Source: Prosopocoilus inquinatus (lineage: Eukaryota; Arthropoda; Insecta; Coleoptera; Lucanidae). Taken from it: a stretch of 64,000 nucleotides of DNA. Location of the stretch: assembly GCA_036172665.1 (NCBI GenBank), contig CM069870.1, positions 64,046,212 through 64,110,211 of the forward strand, given 5' to 3'. The translations under genes were made by a program, and so were the position numbers. A model generated the notes under the pieces. It was not told where the DNA came from, did not search any database, and worked only from the letters and a program-made list of their open reading frames with translations. Positions 12,086 through 25,148 of the stretch are shown here, piece after piece (positions within the stretch are counted from its first letter, which is position 1; the number at the start of each line of letters is the position of its first letter).

Positions 12086-13836
12086 TATGAAAATCGAATC
12101 AGTTCTTCGAATAATAAAAATCGTGAATCTTGGAAAATTATATCGGAATTAACAAGGAATAAACCTTTACACAGAAATACATCTTTATCAATAAACAATT
12201 CCTTAACTGACAATCCTGCGGTTGTTGCAAATATATTTAATAATTTCTTTCGTGATATTCCATACGACACTATGAAAAACATTACCGCAGGTGACTTTTC
12301 GTTTACACTTAATAGAGTTATAAATTCTAATATGTTTATTTTTCCTTTTACTGAACAAGAACTGCTTAAAATTTTTAACAATTTAAAAAATAATTTTTCT
12401 TCAGGACCTGATGATATTCCTTGTACTCTATTGCGTAAAACTTGTCCTTCCTTTATAACTCCTATTACTCAATTAGTAAACCTTTCTTTCACCAAAGGCG
12501 ACTTTCCATTAATTTTAAAAACTGCTGCTGTTGTACGGGTACATAAGAAAAATTCCACGGAATTGGTTGAAAATTATCGACCAATTTCTTTAAATTCTGC
12601 GTTCTCCAAAGTGTTCGAATATGCGATGCTCAATAGACTGCTAGATCATCTAAATAAGCATAACATTATCACTAATAAACAGCATGGTTTTAGAAAAGGC
12701 TACTCAACCATTACAGCTCTTCATGCCTTTATGGACGAAATAACTTCTGCTCTTAATAAAGGTGAAAAACCGATAGGTCTTTTCTGCGACCTTAGCCGCG
12801 CTTTTGATTGTGTAGATCATTTTTTGTTAATCTCTAAACTTGAATCATATGGCATTCGCGGTACTGTATCTGATTGGTTTGCCGCAATCAGTATGTCAAA
12901 GTAAAATTTCTGAAAAACAACATGATATCTACTGTCAAATCATGTCTATTACCTATAACTATCGGTGTTCCCCAGGTTTCAATCCTGGGTCCGATTCTAT
13001 TTTTACTTTTTGTTAATGATATTGTTCGATTTGTTAATTATAGACTGGTAATGTATGCGGATGATACTTCGGGGATTTTTTCTGGGACTAACTTGGCTAC
13101 TTTAACTGAAAAAGGCAATATATTACTAAACCAACTAAATCAGTGGTTCAATATGAATAAATTATTTATGAATCCTACTAAAACAACTTTTGTTATCTTC
13201 CGGCCTTCTTATAATTCTAACGACTTAAATATTAATCTGCATTTAAATAATATGAATCTTAAACAAGAATCCTGTGTAAATTTCCTTGGAGTCCACATTG
13301 ATGAAAACTTAAATTGGAAGTCACACTGTATAAAACTAATAAAAAAATTAAATACCATTTGCTTTCGAATTCGAAACCTTAAATATGTTTTAAGTCATAA
13401 TTTTTTATTATCGTACTATTATTCTCAGGTACATTCAAGGTTGCTATACGGTATCTGTTTCTGGGGCGATTCCGTATCATCTGCTGATGTATTTTTGGCT
13501 CAAAAGCGGATAGTACGCTGTATCGCCAATATAAAATCTACGGACTCATGCAGATCGTACTTTACTTCATATAAAATATTACCACTGGCGTCTATATTTA
13601 TTCTTGAATTATTAGTATATGTACATGCCAATCAAAAGACTTTTGTGCGAAATTTGGATATTCATAATTATGAAACCCGTCAGCGCTATAATTATAGAAC
13701 TCCTTTAAATATCTATAATGTAACTTGTAAAAGTCCATCAACTATTGGTCTGAAATTATTTAATTTGCTGCCTCCGCAACTAAGAAATATAAAAGATACT
13801 AAGGAATTTAAATCTTTTATGACATCTCAGGTTTAG
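12086..13836 (+). pseudogene. LINE reverse transcriptase, broken
   Basis: RT blocks appear in order: 'SSGPDDIP' (about 12400), 'ENYRPISL' (12570), 'HGFRKGYST' (12683), 'LSRAFDCVDH' (catalytic block A, about 12790), 'GVPQVSILGP' (12964) and 'YADDT' (YADD 13054-13065). The frame shifts near 12880, where about 12 bases seem lost between 'DWF' and 'RNQYVKV'. The usually invariant G of GVPQGS is V. The catalytic YADD is intact. The region ends with the 'LPPQLRNIK' block typical of LINE C-termini. Confidence 0.9.
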
Positions 13837-13931
13837 TTTTAATTACTGTGACTGTCTGTGTATATGTGCTTTTCTACATACATGTATTTTTGACTTATCT
13901 CATTACTTTTGTAAAAACGGGACTAATAAAG

Positions 13932-13932
<1 letters not shown>

Positions 13933-13981
<49 letters not shown>
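13933..13981 (+). repeat. (ATT)n microsatellite tail
   Basis: About 48 bases of uninterrupted TTA/ATT directly after 'ggactaataaagg', the 3' tail of the LINE. Confidence 0.95.
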
Positions 13982-14440
13982 GTTATGTTACGTAAAATAT
14001 TAAAAGTCACTATAAGTAAGTTGAATCGTAATATTCACAAAGGGTGCGGTAAGTGAACGGTTGAAGTGGTCAGACCAAATCACGTGATCATTTTTCTCAA
14101 TTGGTGATTGGTCGGAGGGTTTACTCGAACCGTTGACTGACGATTTTGTGCAATTTGACAGTTCACTTAACTTGGCCATATTTTCAAATTAGACGTAACC
14201 TTACTATTAATTGTCAGCATGACATACATAAATCATAAAATAATACTCCGTTACAACTCAAATAATTTATTGTATAAGATTCACAGATCACAATCTCTCT
14301 ATGGGATCACCAGGCAGCAATTCCTGCACCAATATCATGCGGTAAGAATAGAGCTGAACATATATGGGCAATTTATGACACGCTGCCATACAATACTCAA
14401 TGTGTTGTTATAATTCTCGGATACAAGTATGAAAAACATA
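13982..14440. other. non-coding stretch
   Basis: It contains 'aatcacgtgatca' (about 14079), similar to the palindrome at 10.4 kb on the other side of the LINE, and a weak inverted pair TAAGTGAAC. No gene was recognised. Confidence 0.4.
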
Positions 14441-14640
14441 CTTACTTACTTACTTTATTCTATTTATCTCCTCGGAGAGTAGAATAGACAATTTTCAGTG
14501 AAAATATCACAATGTCATCATCACAATACAATAAAGTTACAAACAATACAATAAATTATAAGAAACGTAACATAAAACAGTGTCAATTAACAATATATCA
14601 TTAGGTATTTCATAATTAAAAAGAACAAGAACAAGTCGGG
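14441..14640 (-). mobile_element. possible LINE 3' end, minus strand
   Basis: Read on the minus strand the segment ends with 'agataaatagaataaagtaa' followed by short TAAG repeats: a polyadenylation-like AATAAA and a simple-repeat tail as in many LINE 3' ends. No coding sequence is attached. Confidence 0.35.
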
Positions 14641-16108
14641 AGTGAGACACTATCTACCAGGAGCCTGATCGAAGAATTCATATTTTATTATGTTTCATTA
14701 TTTGTTTCATTATATATGTATTTCAATAACTAAATAAATCAGCGACATCTTACGATCGCTTTTTCAATAACCTTCAATAAAATTATGTGAGGTATTTTGT
14801 TAAAAAAACGTTACAACACAAGCACAAATGAAAATTGAATTATAACATTCGTGTTTCTTTATTTATTTTTACGTGCACAGTACATTCCTGAAGTTTGTCC
14901 CATTTTACAGGCGTAAATGCATGTAAAAAGGAAAACTTACGTGCCATAAACCTTCAAAAATAAGCGGTATCCTGAGAATGTTTGTGAAGAATTCAAAGTA
15001 ACTTGGAAATACGACAAGACACGCGATGAATATTTTTATAGGTTATGCTATAGTTAGGCGAAAAATCTTGATCGACTCCCACCACTTCCGTTCAGTGGCG
15101 TGAACGGTGTCCCTGCATTGTGTATTGCAATAAATTTTGTGCGCGATACTGGAGTCCGATGAGTCAGTGAAATGAGAGAAAAGTCAAGCGCGTTTCAAGA
15201 ATTTCCGCCGAACTGTAGTTATGACATACAGTCAGCTGTTTAAGCGCCCGTTCTAGTGTAAATCTGGTCGCGATTTTGACCAATCATAAGCAAAGATTCA
15301 CATTAACTCAAAAGACAACACGATTCAAAAAGATCCGGTAATAATACCAAAACAGAACCGAAAGTACTTAAAAGAAAGGTTATTATAAGCGCAGTTTTAA
15401 TGACATTCCAATTCCCAACTCGAAAACAAAGTTTGTGCGTTATCGTCCGGAAACAAAATTTCACTATTTTTAATAATGAACCGTTACAAATTGAATTTTA
15501 GAAGCAGAAATTAATAGAAATATTATTATTAAATATTAGGTGTTCGGAAAAATGTAACAGATTTAACATTTTTTGTGGAAAGAAGTAATAAGGTAATATT
15601 CAGTCCGAGTATGTATCCCGTTCAGTTGCCGCAACGTGTACGTTATGTGAAGGACGGACGTTATTTTGTGACACGTTATAATTTCGAAGTACGTGTCCCT
15701 ACTGCAACAGTTAACGCTCAACGTGGAAGTTATTCTCAGACGTTAAAGGATGTCTTAACGTTTACAAATAGCGGCATCCATTTAGGTGTCGCTGAATAAC
15801 AACGTGTACGTTTAAAATTAATTTACAGAAAAATAATACTCAAATGGAAGTCACATTAAATTTATTGTTATTAGAGTTATCGATTCATGTAGAGAAAACG
15901 TAATTAAGAAAGTATTTTTAATAATAAGTACTTGAAAATATAACGTTTCTGTTATCCCGCCTGTTGTTTTCAAACGTTAACTTTAACATAACTTGTAAAC
16001 GTTATGTTTAGTGTTCGGATACATACTCGGGTTGATTATCTTCAAAATGTAATAGAAATGTTACATTTGTAATAGAAATCCCAATCCTGGTCGAGGGTTC
16101 GTATAGGA
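14641..16108. other. non-coding stretch
   Basis: No conserved protein is readable. A 74-codon open frame at 15575-15799 starts at GTG and shows no motif I know. No repeat structure was noticed. Confidence 0.4.
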
Positions 16109-16113
16109 TGACG

Positions 16114-18072
16114 CACAGTGTTGCTGAGTACTAATAAAAAATTGGACAAAATTATTAAATTTTTTTTTTTTATTAAAAATGGGCACGCCTGCGATCACAT
16201 CGAAAGTGAAAGAAAACTTCTCAAGCCCGGATAACATCACTTCAGAAGATCGCCAGTGGACATCTAGAAAACCAAAAGATTTGCTTTAGTGATTGGCGTT
16301 CAGTTGTAAAATAACCCTTATTTCAATAATTGTTAACGGGGATTTCAGCTTTCGCTTAAAGTTGAACTGGAAGTACACAGTAGTGGGATCTAAGATACAA
16401 CACAATGGTATTTTTTTCTTTATATAAAACTGGTTCTGGAGCACCAAAGTGTGAACCACTAAAAACAGCTATAATATAAAACATATGTAAATTCGAAAAG
16501 TACTTGTTCGTTTTAGGAACGATAAGACAATACATAAAATGTGAAGAAAAAGTCTGGTAAAGTAAATATTTCCGAAAATATTTTCTTTTTGCAAAAATGC
16601 TCGAACAGAAAAGTTATTACTATAAATCTACATTTCAGTTCATTTATTTGTACAGTGGCGTACCATTAGGGTACTAAAACAACTTTATTTTTTTTAATGG
16701 AAACCGCTATTTTTATTACGAATTCCAAGCGGGTATATTTTTCAACGTACAACTACAAAAAAAATTGTAGTCACATAAGAATCTTTTTGAAACAAATGTT
16801 CAAGTATTAATAAAGAAACCAAACAAATAGATGAAGTATTTTGAATGCCGATTGATTATCACATCAACGCTCATTATCATGAAATGTGAGAAAATTTTCA
16901 CTGTCTCTTCAAAGGAAATTATTAAAGATAAATGCAGGTGCACCGTGACTAACAAAACATTGGACTAAAATGTCAATGTCAATAACAATGACAAAAATGC
17001 ATCGTTTCACTGTTTAATAGTGAAGGGGCCATAATTTTATATTTATTTAATTTACTTCATTCAAAATTAAGTATTTATTAAAACACTAGGTAAATAAAAA
17101 TGAAAATGAAGATTTATTACGAAAAAAGAAATTTATATTCTACCCCAATGATTGCTAAAAATAAATAACCTAAAATGTAGGAATCGAGTTCGAGCGTTCT
17201 TGCAAAAACAAAATAGTTTAGCAAATATTTAGGGTGTTCCAGACTTTTATCCTCAGTCTATAATAGAATTTATTTTACACTCCGTATAGAAAGTAGCAGG
17301 AAAAGGATAAAATACTGCTGCAACTTCCAATTCCTGAATGTGTTTGTATTTATCTCACATGTTTGATCGGAGCATTTTTATCAACTCTTCTTCTGTAATT
17401 ATGACTCCTCTATTGAAAGAAATGGTTTTTTCTTTTATTAAATTTGACACAATTACTAAAATTTTCTAGTTTGTTTAAATTCTTTAGAATTCATTTTTCA
17501 TTGATTTTTTGACAAATATGATTTTCATGTCGAGAAAATTCCACGAAGTGACCTACAACAAATAATAAATAAAAAGTCAGAGTGGCGCAAAAACGCGCAA
17601 GTTTTTAAGTTTTATTATGAAAACAAAAAGTGTATAGAACATTTAAACATAGGTCTCCAACAGGTGATATTCGGAATTACTAAACAAAAACTTTCATCAA
17701 AAAGATATAACAGGTGTAAAATATTTATATGATTTGTACGATTAATTCTAAACTATTAAACACAAAAAAATAATAATAAGTGAAACGATTAATTAAACAT
17801 ACCTTCCATATTTGATTACATAGTTCAGTTTTGAACAAACTGACTTCAGAAGGAAAATATAATTAACAATGTTGCGATAAATTTATGGGGAGTATAATGA
17901 CATAACGATTAATATGACACTTTGTCTAGCACTTACTCGATAATTTCAAAAGGTGCTTACCCTCTTTTTACGATAAATAATAAATTAACTCCTGATCTAA
18001 TATTTATTAAGTTTCTTTTCGTCTACCTTCATTTTAGCATTTTTATTTTTGCCGTGTCTTGGCTACAGTGTG
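16114..18072 (+). mobile_element. Transib-like non-autonomous transposon, copy 1
   Basis: The left end is CACAGTGTTGCTGAG. The right end, read inverted, is CACACTGTAGCCAAG. A perfect 5-bp target duplication TGACG flanks it (16109-16113 and 18073-18077). The whole body is the reverse complement of 23471-25143, apart from about 290 extra bases near 16180-16475. Transib elements, relatives of the RAG1 source transposon, have 5-bp GC-rich duplications and ends starting CACAATG/CACAGTG like the V(D)J heptamer, which is the basis for the name. No transposase frame is visible. An unknown element with similar ends is the alternative. Confidence 0.65.
16180..16475. other. insertion of about 290 bp inside Transib-like copy 1
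   Basis: Copy 2 passes directly from 'ttcattaaaaatag' to 'ttcgaaaagtac', whereas copy 1 has about 290 extra bases of more even composition here. It may be an insertion in copy 1 or a deletion in copy 2. I see no clear duplication at its edges. Confidence 0.55.
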
Positions 18073-18077
18073 TGACG

Positions 18078-21000
18078 CCCGTAACGGTCTGATGACATAA
18101 ATACTAACCAATAGGGAAAAGTATGAGCAGAATCTCCTTATACTGCAAGTTGTAAGTCGCGCATCGAGGGTTCTGCGACGTATTGTCTAAATTTATTTCT
18201 TTATACAGGGCGACTGTTAATTAACTCGTCAAGACAAAGATACTACTAACAGAACTAACAGAACACACAGGGCCTAACGTACCTTTTCGATAAATTTTTT
18301 CACAGAATTAAAAAGTTTTTTCCCGTAATCTGAAAGAAACTTATTCCCATCAACATTTTTCTTTGCCTTTCTGAATACATAATTGTCAGTTGGTGTATTA
18401 AATTCTTTTAAAAAATGGAATTCTTAGAAATACATGTCCCAGTCGTGCTTAAACAATACGTTTACATCAACTCTTAAAACCAGATTGATTTGTACAGCCA
18501 ATCTGTTTTCAAATCAGCTTAAGAAGAAAATTGTTGAAAATACAACAAATATGAACCGTCAATTAGGTAGTGCAGTGTAAACAAATATTTTTTAAAGGAA
18601 TTCAATGGAAAATCTTCACTAAAAATTTAAAAACTTGAAAATAAATACATATTTCACCAAAAATAATCTAAATTGACAAACAAACAAATATTCTCATTTC
18701 TAAAGTTCTTGAATAGAAAGCACAATGTCGACCAAAAAATAATTTTGATATACCGGTTGCGCCACCGCCAGTATTTCGCGCACTTCATTACCGAACCGCT
18801 AAAGTCGTATATTTTACGACAGTGTAGATGTGCTCTGCCTGTCAAACATCGTAATTTAATAGTACACATAATTGACTTAATTAGTGAGTTATAGGTACAG
18901 GTCAAATTATGGTTTCTGTATTTGCCGATGTGTGTTGTGCGACGCATCCGGTATATATTATAAACAGACGGATTTCAATTTAGTGAATTCGAATCCGTTC
19001 GCGGCTTGGAAATTAATCACGTCGATAAATCGTCGCAATATTAATAATTATCGTGTATAATATTAATCACCGCATTAATCAATGGCCGATGGTTAAGAAT
19101 AAAGCGTATTGTTCGTACAAATCGTGCGTAATAAATGCGAAACAATTAAAGTGCGGATGTTTCTATGGCGACATTTAATGCTATATGCGTTTCCACACGA
19201 CCATAACTTTTTTGATGACACTCAGTACAGTAAAAGGCATCGAAATGGAACTGTAATGTGGGTTTATGTGCTATATAGTATATAATTGGATGTAAGTTCT
19301 ACAGTTGTAAATGCGAAATACCTTAAATGCCAAATAAGTTGCACCATAAAACTCTCGATGCACAGAAGTCTCAAATGCTAAATGCAAGGCAGCATACGAA
19401 TCAAGTAATTTTAAAATAATAATTACGAATAAGCAAACTACTGCTAATAGTTAAAGTGGTTGAAGGAAAATAAACTTCTAAAACTCTCATTCTAAATGGA
19501 GAAAAACAAAATTGAAAGAGGTAAAAATAAAAGAAACGAATAAAAACTCGCGGAACACTTCATCCACAGCTTAACAACAACCTCAAGTAACACAAAATAA
19601 TATAGAAGAGTAAGAGTTGGCTTCTTAATAATGCAAAGCGGAAAGCTGAAATACCGTAACAGGAGGAATAAATATTATGTAAGATCGGCTTCTGACTGAA
19701 TTTAACGCGACAGACCAATGAAAAGCTAGTATTTCAAACGGGATGTAAATATAATTTCCGGGAGAAGTTGCTAAGTCTACAAACGAACCAACGCGTAAGC
19801 GTTGTTGCCAAAACGGTTCGGACAAATCGAACTGTAACATCTCAAAATGCATTAAAAAAGACACAAAGCTTGTTAGCTAAACAACTTATACTCTCACTAG
19901 AAACCCTTTCGTTACAATGGCACTCCTTATGTTTTTAATTCTACCAAATATTTTTTTTAATGGAAAATAGAACGTGTTTAAAATTAAATAACAGTAAATA
20001 AAACGCAATGGGTACTACGTTTTAGAAAGTGTATTAAAAAAGCAACAAGTATTTTAAAATTAAAAAATTCTTTTTATGTTTCCGGTAATCCGCTTGTTAT
20101 AGAGAACTCCCATCACTTTAATTATTCTGCTCGGAAATAGGAATTTATTACAACCCGATTATTGCAAATCGGATACGTACTGTCTAACTAACAGCAATCA
20201 TAATAATATATCTTTTAATGACTAGTCACATCCACCTACTGGGAGCAATTAAGATACATGCGATTCTAACTTTATTAGTCCATTAAAAAGACGTGTACAA
20301 CGAACGGCATCTGAACTGTAAATGTGCTGTAGGTAGTGTACAAATGTCTTTAGCATTATTCAAAACGTTCAATTAATTTTCGTAACGCATAAATAAATAA
20401 ACGAGGTTGAATTTAATTAGAGTTTTGCGGTTTCGATTTATTTATTTATTGGATGATCGAGGCGGAACGAAAATTCCATATGATAATAATTTGCATTTCC
20501 AAGTTGGGATTCACCGAGCAAAAACTGGTTAAATAAAGTATAACTTAATTTTATGCGATATTAATTAATAGTAGATATGTGCAGATGGATAAAGACACCT
20601 GTGGGTTATGCAATGAATTTTTTTTTATCGTACCGAACGACGTTCAAGTTCCCAGTTTCTCGTAAATTCAGTTTAATGTAGTTTTTGCTAGTGTTTTCGT
20701 TCAAATTTAAACAGTCCAAAATGAAAAGCCACTTTTTAAAATTTCACAATTTACATAAATAATGATTGTCGCAATTATGAAAGGCCCGTAAGTAATGGTA
20801 CCAAAATAAATCTGAATGAAGCCCGTAAGTAATGGTACCAAAATAAATCTGAATGAATCTTAATACATACTGCATTTTACGCATTATTTGTGTTAAAAAC
20901 AGAACGTAATTATTTCAAAAACAATTAATTATTTTGAAGTAAAAACTTCTGCTACAGCAGCTGACGTTTCAATTTATAATTGTGTTATCTTTTTTTTATT

Positions 21001-22350
21001 TTAGTATTTTTGTAATTAAAAGTAATTATACAGTTTTAATTGACATTAGGAATTGACAGTTTTAATTGGCATCAGTCCGGGAGAGTTTTTATTTAAGAAA
21101 TTCTGACTTAAAATTATCTCTGAATGAATAATTGTAATGATTTTCATGTTCTTTGATAAAAATGGAATAACTGTAAATCCAACTTCGTATTTATTCTGTA
21201 ACAACCGTCTTACAAATCGCAAAGATTTCGCTATCTACCTGAGCAGAAGCAAGATTGATGGTGACGAAATTAACATACAGCACTGCCGGCAGCTCTAGTC
21301 GTGACGGGTGTGGGTATTAGTATACCCGATATAATTGAGTGCCACCTAATCTTGACCAGAGGTGAGAAGAGGATAAGATACGGGAAAGGAAAATGATTCA
21401 AATTGTGTAACAACATAGTTAATGTCAAACTTTGCAGGCGACAAATGAATAAACAGAATAAAAGGCGAGGTTTATAAACAGAATTACTATAATAAAGCGA
21501 GAGAATGGAAAAAACGAATAGACAATTTGAGCCGTGCTTAACGCTCCAAACGTTTATGCGCCATAATCAAAATAGAGGCAAATAACTTTACTCAACTTAA
21601 ATGTATTCAAACAAATAGCAAATGGGAGATAAATTATCGCAATCAAACTAGACGTTAAATAATCGTGACGTAAAATCAAGATTAACCAATTAACGGATAC
21701 GACAAAAAGCTTCACAGAGGATCATCAAGCAAACCAAGAAACACTCGGCGTGAGGCGCCCAAACAAATTCGCAAAATTAAGGACGTGAAACGTTTTACTC
21801 AAATAAATTTTAATAATCCTAGAAACACGAAATTCCGGCGAAAAGGCCTTAAATAAAGGGTACTTCCCACCTGTGTGCATCTGGACGTACGATGACGCCC
21901 AATCGCAAATGAAGCCGAATCGAGCAGCAGAGTCTAAAGCCAGGTCCATATTATTGCTGCACCTGCTACCGCATAAGAATCGTAACAGACAACGTCGAAC
22001 GAGATTGCTTGTTCCGCAAGTCCAAAACACCAGTACCGCCAATGACGTCAACAACATGAAATGAAACTTCTAGCTAATACTGAACTAAAAAGTGTAACCA
22101 GAACCAAAAGCCTGTAGAGGAAGGAAAATTTGCCATTAACAACCAGCACGAAGAACAGCAATAATCATCAACATACCTGTCCTGCACCTTCAGGATCCGG
22201 CCTGAGTAAACCCCTGGGGTGTTATGATCACCCTAACACCAATTTAACATCCGACATAACGTCGTCCACACAAAGAACCTCCCCGAGGTTCCTTCCGACA
22301 ACGAAAATGTGTCTCCCCTAAGGACGCCACAACGCGAAAGGGGCCTGAGG
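18078..22350. other. non-coding spacer between the Transib-like copies
   Basis: No gene was recognised in more than 4 kb. The sequence is AT-rich to about 21.7 kb and then more even in composition to 22.4 kb. A short perfect hairpin GGGTATTAGTATACCC is at about 21311-21326. Confidence 0.45.
20784..20857 (+). repeat. 37-bp perfect tandem duplication
   Basis: Two identical adjacent 37-bp units (20784-20820 and 20821-20857), beginning 'gcccgtaagtaatggtacc'. They are identical, so recent. Confidence 0.9.
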
Positions 22351-22419
22351 CCTGTACAAACACTATCGCTACAACGAGTGAGGAGATTCGTCGCAGATTT
22401 TTAACGGAAACCATACTCA

Positions 22420-23398
22420 CGAAAATTTAAAAAGGAGGGTTTGCACGAATCAAAACTAGTCAACGGACAACAAACTGAAATGAGCAACAACCAATCAAGC
22501 GAAATATCAAAGGTGCGGCCAATTAGACCATCCAACGAGAAGTTAACGTAAAAAAACGTCAAGTTCACATGACCTGATCCGATAGAAAAACAGAAAAGGC
22601 GAGACGGAAATTTTATGGCCATGTCTGAAATAATTAGCGATTTCAACAAAGGAAAAGAAATTGCAAATCAAATAAACTACGCCTATTCTTGCTCCGAAGG
22701 ATGGCCTCGCTCTAATAAAAGAAATGCGATATTATCCCAAAAAATGCAAAAAAATTCGCATTAATTTCAGCAGGCATTATTTCGAAACGAAACTTCAAGC
22801 AAACGTTTTAAAATAGAACGCAAAGCTTACATTTATTTGACGATCTAAAAACGAATTATTATTTCAGGATAAAATTTAAAAAAGAGGGTTTGCTCGAATC
22901 AAAACTTGTATACGTCATTGGGCAACAAACTGACGTGAGCAACAACCAATCAGGTGAAATACCAAAGGCGCGGCCAATTAGATCATCCAATGAGAAATTA
23001 ACGTACAAAAACCTGAAGTTCATATGAACTGATCTGATAAGAACCAGAAAAGGCAAGACGAAAATTTTATGGTCATAGGAACGTCTGAAATAATTAGCGA
23101 CTTCACCAGATGAAAATAAATTGTAAATCAAATAAACTACGCCTACACTACGGTAGTCTGTTTCTCTTACTGTAACTATGGTAAGTTAACTACGGTAGTC
23201 TGTCTCTCTTACTGTGTACAAGATCTTGTACAAATTTTGATAGATATAAAACGGCTCTAAGCCGCAAAAATTGCAAAGAAATTCGCATTAATTTCAGCAT
23301 CCATTATTTCGAGACGAAACTCCAAACTTTTTAAAATAAAACGCAAAGCGTGCATTTATTTGACGATCTGAAAACGAATTATTATTTCAGGGTAATAA
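22420..23398 (+). repeat. two-copy tandem repeat, unit about 450-530 bp
   Basis: 22420-22868 and 22869-23398 align: both carry 'gagggtttgc.cgaatcaaa', 'caacaaactga..tgagcaa', 'gcggccaattaga.catcca', 'ctgaaataattagcga' and 'tttgacgatct.aaaacgaa'. They are diverged by roughly 15-20% by eye. The open frames on the minus strand are artefacts of the repeat. Confidence 0.8.
23147..23218 (+). repeat. short tandem repeat, unit about 40 bp
   Basis: 'actacggtagtctgt.tctc' followed by 'ttactgt' appears twice in 72 bases. It lies in the second unit of the larger repeat and accounts for part of the length difference between the units. Confidence 0.75.
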
Positions 23399-23470
23399 AA
23401 ACTTATCTGAAAAGGCAATAAAATCGCCGAAAAGTTTGCTTGCGGCAAGCTAGATGCGACAGGCACGACG

Positions 23471-25143
23471 CACACTGTGGCCAAGACACGGCAAAAATCA
23501 AAATGTTAAAATGAAGGTAGACGAAAAGAAACTTAATAAATATTAGATTAGGAGTTAATTTATTATTTATCGTAAAAAGAGGGTAAGCACCTTTTGAAAT
23601 TATCGAGTAAGTGCTAGACAAAGTGTCATATTAATCGTTATGTCATTATACTCGCCATAAATTTATCGCAACATTGTTAATTATATTTTCCTTCTGAAGT
23701 CAGTTTGTTCAAAACTGAACTATGTAATCAAATATGGAAGGTATGTTTAATTAATCGTTTCACCTATTATTATTTTTTTGTGTTTAATAGTTTAGAATTA
23801 ATCGTACAAATCATACAAATATTTTACAACTATTATATTTTTTTGATGAAAGTTTTTGTTTAGTAATTCCGAATATCACCTGTTGGAGACCTATGTTTAA
23901 ATATTCTATACACTTTTTGTTTTCATAATAAAACTTAAAAACTTGCGCGTTTTTGCGCCACTCTGACTTTTTATTTATTATTTGTTGTAGGTCACTTCGT
24001 GGAATTTTCTCGACATGAAAATCATATTTTTCAAAAAATCAATGAAAAATCTATTTTAAAGAATTTAAACAAACTAGAAAATTTTAGTAATTGTGTCAAA
24101 TTTAATAAAAGAAAAAACCATTTCTTTCAACAGAGGAGTCATAATTACAGAAGAAGAGTTGATAAAAATGCTCCGATCAAACATGTGAGATAAATACATA
24201 CACATTCAGGAATTGGAAGTTGCAGCAGTATTTTATCCTTTTCCTGCTACTTTCTATACGGAGTATAAAATAAATTCTATTGTAGACTGAGGATAAAAGT
24301 CTGGAACACCCTAAATATTTGCTAAACTATTTTGTTTTTACAAGAACGCTCGAACTCGATTCCTACATTTCAGGTTATTTATTTTCAGGAATCATTGGGG
24401 TACAATATAAATTTCTTTTTTCGTAAGAAATCTCCATTTTCATTTTTATTTACCTAGTGTTTTAATAAATATTTAATTTTGAATGAAGTAAATTAAATAA
24501 ATATAAAATTATGGCCCCTTCACTATTAAACAGTGAAACGATGCATTTCTGTCATTGTTATTGACATTGACATTTTAGTCCAATATTTTGTTAGTCACGG
24601 TGCACCTGCATTTATCTTTAATAATTTCCTTTGAAGAGCCAGTGAAAATTTTCTCACATTTCATGATAATGAGCGTTGATGTGATAATCTGCATTCAAAA
24701 TACTTCATCTATTTGTTTTGTTTCTTTATTAATACTTGAACATTTGTTTCAAAAAGATTCTTATGTGACTATAATTTTTTTTTTTGTAGTTGTACGTAGA
24801 AAAATATGCCCGTTTGGAATTCGTAATAAAATAGAGGTTTCCATTAAAAAAATAAAGTTGTCTTAGTACGCCACTGTACAAATAAATGAACTGAAATGTA
24901 GATTTACAGTAATAACTTTTTTGTCCGAGCATTTTTGCAAAAAGGAAATATTTACGGAAATATTTACTTTACCAGACCTTTTCTTCACATTTTATGTATT
25001 GTCTTATCGTTCCTAAAACGAAAAAGTACTTTTCGAATTTTTATATTTTTCATGTATATTTCAACGTAATATAACTATTTTTAATGAAAAAAGTTTTTTT
25101 AATAATTTTGTCCAATTTTTTATTAGTACTCAGCAACACTGTG
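23471..25143 (-). mobile_element. Transib-like non-autonomous transposon, copy 2
   Basis: The ends are CACACTGTGGCCAAG (left) and, inverted from the right, CACAGTGTTGCTGAG. The target duplication is a perfect CGACG (23466-23470 and 25144-25148), matching the CG-N-CG preference I recall for Transib. Its body is the inverted homologue of 16114-18072 and is 1673 bp long. The open frames inside have no recognisable transposase motif. The distinct target duplications show that the two copies inserted separately and are not arms of a single foldback. Confidence 0.7.
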
Positions 25144-25148
25144 CGACG

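Larger units (their letters stand above)
11123..13981 (+). mobile_element. non-LTR retrotransposon (CR1/L2-like group), decayed
   Basis: The element encodes an apurinic-type endonuclease then a reverse transcriptase and ends in AATAAA plus a TTATT...(ATT)n tail (about 13933-13981). The C-terminal region, with 'HNYETRQR', 'KSPSTIGLKLFN' and 'LPPQLRN', is the type seen after the RT in CR1/L2/Rex1-like LINEs. An in-frame stop sits just upstream of the endonuclease (TAG 11111-11113), so ORF1 is missing and the copy is probably 5'-truncated. At least four frame lesions show it is dead. I could not identify a target-site duplication. Confidence 0.9.

Noticed and set aside
15150..15195. Hammerhead-like string 'ccgatgagtcagtgaaatga' followed by GAAA
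   Set aside because: The essential U4 of the core is C, stem II does not form well and no stem I was found.
15575..15799. 74-codon open frame with mixed composition
   Set aside because: It starts at GTG, has no motif or repeat support, and is within chance expectation.
16114..25143. Single giant 9-kb foldback element
   Set aside because: Each arm has its own inverted ends and its own distinct 5-bp duplication, so two separate insertions explain the structure better.
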